The translations under genes and the position numbers were made by a program. Positions 33,185-34,633 of a stretch of 34,633 bases of DNA are shown in pieces (the stretch's first letter is position 1; every line of letters starts with the position of its first letter). Under the pieces are notes generated by a model. That model searched no databases. It was not told the origin of the DNA and was given only the letters and a program-made list of their open reading frames with translations. The DNA is from Pseudomonadota bacterium (GTDB lineage Bacteria; Pseudomonadota; Alphaproteobacteria; Sphingomonadales; Sphingomonadaceae), in assembly GCA_023423775.1 (NCBI GenBank), contig JAFAEZ010000172.1:1-34633 (forward strand). Direction: 5' to 3'.

Positions 33185-34633
33185 ATGGCGGACCGGCTGC
33201 TGGTCATCGACGCAGGCACGACCAGCACGCGGGCGATGCTGTTCGCGCGCGACGGCGCCTGCCTCGGCTGCGAGCATAGCGACCTCGACCAGCATTATCC
33301 GCAGCCCGGCTGGGTCGAGCACGACGCCGAGCAGATCTGGAGCGCGAGCCTCGCCTGCGCCCGCAAGGTCGTCGAGCAGGCCGGCGGCGCCAACGCCATC
33401 GCCGCGCTCGGCATCACCAACCAGCGCGAGACGATCGTCTTCTGGAGCCGGCGGACGGGGAGGGCGCTCGCCCCCGCGATCGTCTGGCAGGACCGGCGCA
33501 CCGCCGATCTGTGCGAACGGCTGCGCGAGGCCGGTCACGAGGCGATCGTCCAGGCGCGAACGGGCCTGCTGCTCGATCCCTATTTCAGCGCTTCGAAGAT
33601 CGCCTGGGCGCTCGACCACTGGCCGCAATTGCGCGCGGCCGGCGCCGACCTGATGGTCGGCACGGTCGAAAGCTGGCTGGTCTATCGCCTCACCGGCGGG
33701 CTCCACATCAGCGATGCGACGAACGCGTCGCGCACCGCCCTGCTCGACATCGGCGCCGGCCGCTGGGACGATGACCTGCTGGCGCTGTTCGGGGTGTCGC
33801 GCGCGGCGCTGCCGGAGGTGGTCGATTGCGCCGGCGATTTTGCACAGACCATGCCCGATCTGTTCGGCGCGCCGATCCCGATCGCCGGCATGGCCGGCGA
33901 CCAGCAGTCGGCGGCGATCGGCCAGGCCTGCCTGGCTCCGGGCGACACCAAGGCGACCTACGGGACCGGCGCATTCGTGCTAAGCCATGCCGGCGCGACG
34001 CAGCCGGACTCGCGCCACCGCCTGCTCGGTACGATCGCCTGGCAATTGGGCGGGGTGCGTGCCTACGCGCTCGAAGGCTCGGTGTTCGTCGCCGGCAGCC
34101 TGATCAAATGGCTGCGCGACGAACTCGGTCTGCTCGCCGCTTCGTCCGAGAGCGAGGCGCTGGCGCGGTCGGTGGCGGACAATGGGGGTGTCTATCTGGT
34201 GCCCGCGCTTTCCGGTCTGGGCGCCCCGCACTGGCGCCCGGACGCGCGCGCCGCCATTTCCGGCCTCAGCTTCGCCTCGGGCCGCGCCCATATCGTCCGC
34301 GCCGCGCTCGAGGCACAATCGTACCAGACCCACGATCTGATGACCGCCTTCGCCGCCGATGGCGTGGAGTGGCAGTGCCTGAAGGTCGATGGCGGCATGG
34401 TCGCCAATGATTGGCTCGCCCAGGATCTCGCCAACATGCTCGACCTCCAGGTCGAACGGCCCGCCTTCATTGAAACCACGGCGCTCGGCGCGGCGATGCT
34501 TGCCGGCGTCGGCTGCGGAATGTTCGGCTCGCTCGAGGAAGCGGCGGCGATGCGCGGGGCGGTGACGCGCTTCGAGCCGCACATGAATCAGGAGGAGCGC
34601 GCCCGCCCCCCCCGCGGGGGGCGGAAGGCGGGG
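33185..34633 (+). CDS. glpK: glycerol kinase, C-terminus reaching the window edge
   Basis: A FGGY-family kinase that phosphorylates glycerol to glycerol 3-phosphate, the substrate of the divergent GlpD. ATG 33185 follows AGGGAGGGG. Visible are LVIDAGTTSTRAMLF (phosphate loop), ALGITNQRET, VWQDRRT, AGMAGDQQSAAIGQ, ATYGTGAFVL and VDGGMVANDWL, so the enzyme is essentially complete through 483 codons without a stop. The last dozen residues (RARPPRGGRKAG) are odd; GlpK ends look like RARLLAGWRKAV, so the terminal 34 bases may be of poor sequence quality. Confidence 0.95.
   Translation, partial: MADRLLVIDAGTTSTRAMLFARDGACLGCEHSDLDQHYPQPGWVEHDAEQIWSASLACARKVVEQAGGANAIAALGITNQRETIVFWSRRTGRALAPAIVWQDRRTADLCERLREAGHEAIVQARTGLLLDPYFSASKIAWALDHWPQLRAAGADLMVGTVESWLVYRLTGGLHISDATNASRTALLDIGAGRWDDDLLALFGVSRAALPEVVDCAGDFAQTMPDLFGAPIPIAGMAGDQQSAAIGQACLAPGDTKATYGTGAFVLSHAGATQPDSRHRLLGTIAWQLGGVRAYALEGSVFVAGSLIKWLRDELGLLAASSESEALARSVADNGGVYLVPALSGLGAPHWRPDARAAISGLSFASGRAHIVRAALEAQSYQTHDLMTAFAADGVEWQCLKVDGGMVANDWLAQDLANMLDLQVERPAFIETTALGAAMLAGVGCGMFGSLEEAAAMRGAVTRFEPHMNQEERARPPRGGRKAG

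Overview
The window is chromosomal DNA from a high-GC alphaproteobacterium, most likely a sphingomonad (order Sphingomonadales). This rests on uniformly GC-rich codon use, the run of small secreted proteins and lipoproteins, and the dispersed palindrome family with ends like CCGTTCG...CGAACGG, whose translated form (VRPEPVEG, STSSARTE) I associate with sphingomonad genomes. I see no tRNA, rRNA, CRISPR array, transposase or integrase. Both ends cut through a gene.

Layout. Positions 1-1290 hold two small lipoproteins and a secreted protein. Positions 1364-5798 run rightward: an acetylpolyamine-deacetylase-like histone deacetylase, a GGDEF diguanylate cyclase, a thiolase overlapping it, and a PLP enzyme of the cysteine synthase/desulfhydrase type. 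A GntR/FCD regulator and an FAD reductase lie leftward (5795-7698) as a coupled pair. A well-formed TPP riboswitch (7848-7944) with a readable translational switch then controls thiC (7989-9938).

The most unusual stretch is 9732-11740. The 3' end of thiC occurs three times. Copy 1 is the real gene end. Copy 2 follows an isochorismatase-type hydrolase gene. Copy 3 is decayed and follows a HigBA-like toxin-antitoxin pair. The tails carry palindromic repeats of two families between the same conserved blocks, and in ThiC itself the repeat is translated in frame. This looks like serial insertion of cargo at the thiC 3' end, with gene ends regenerated or displaced each time.

Positions 11807-24801 carry mostly small secreted, lipidated or accessory genes (DUF2200, VOC, GNAT, PhnA-like, GFA, SIMPL, PEBP). 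They also carry ung, two paralogous periplasmic helical proteins (one with calcium-loop-like Asp repeats), a winged-helix plus membrane-protein pair, and a DctA-type symporter. The last third (24894-34633) has a periplasmic peroxiredoxin, thiG, a D-aminoacylase-like amidohydrolase with altered metal ligands, purT, a membrane-anchored SDR, a HAD phosphatase coupled to a small protein with two HxT motifs, and divergent glpD and glpK. glpK runs off the right edge through a suspicious low-complexity end.

Four of about eight convergent gene pairs end in a shared four-base CTAG or TTAG that holds both stop codons.
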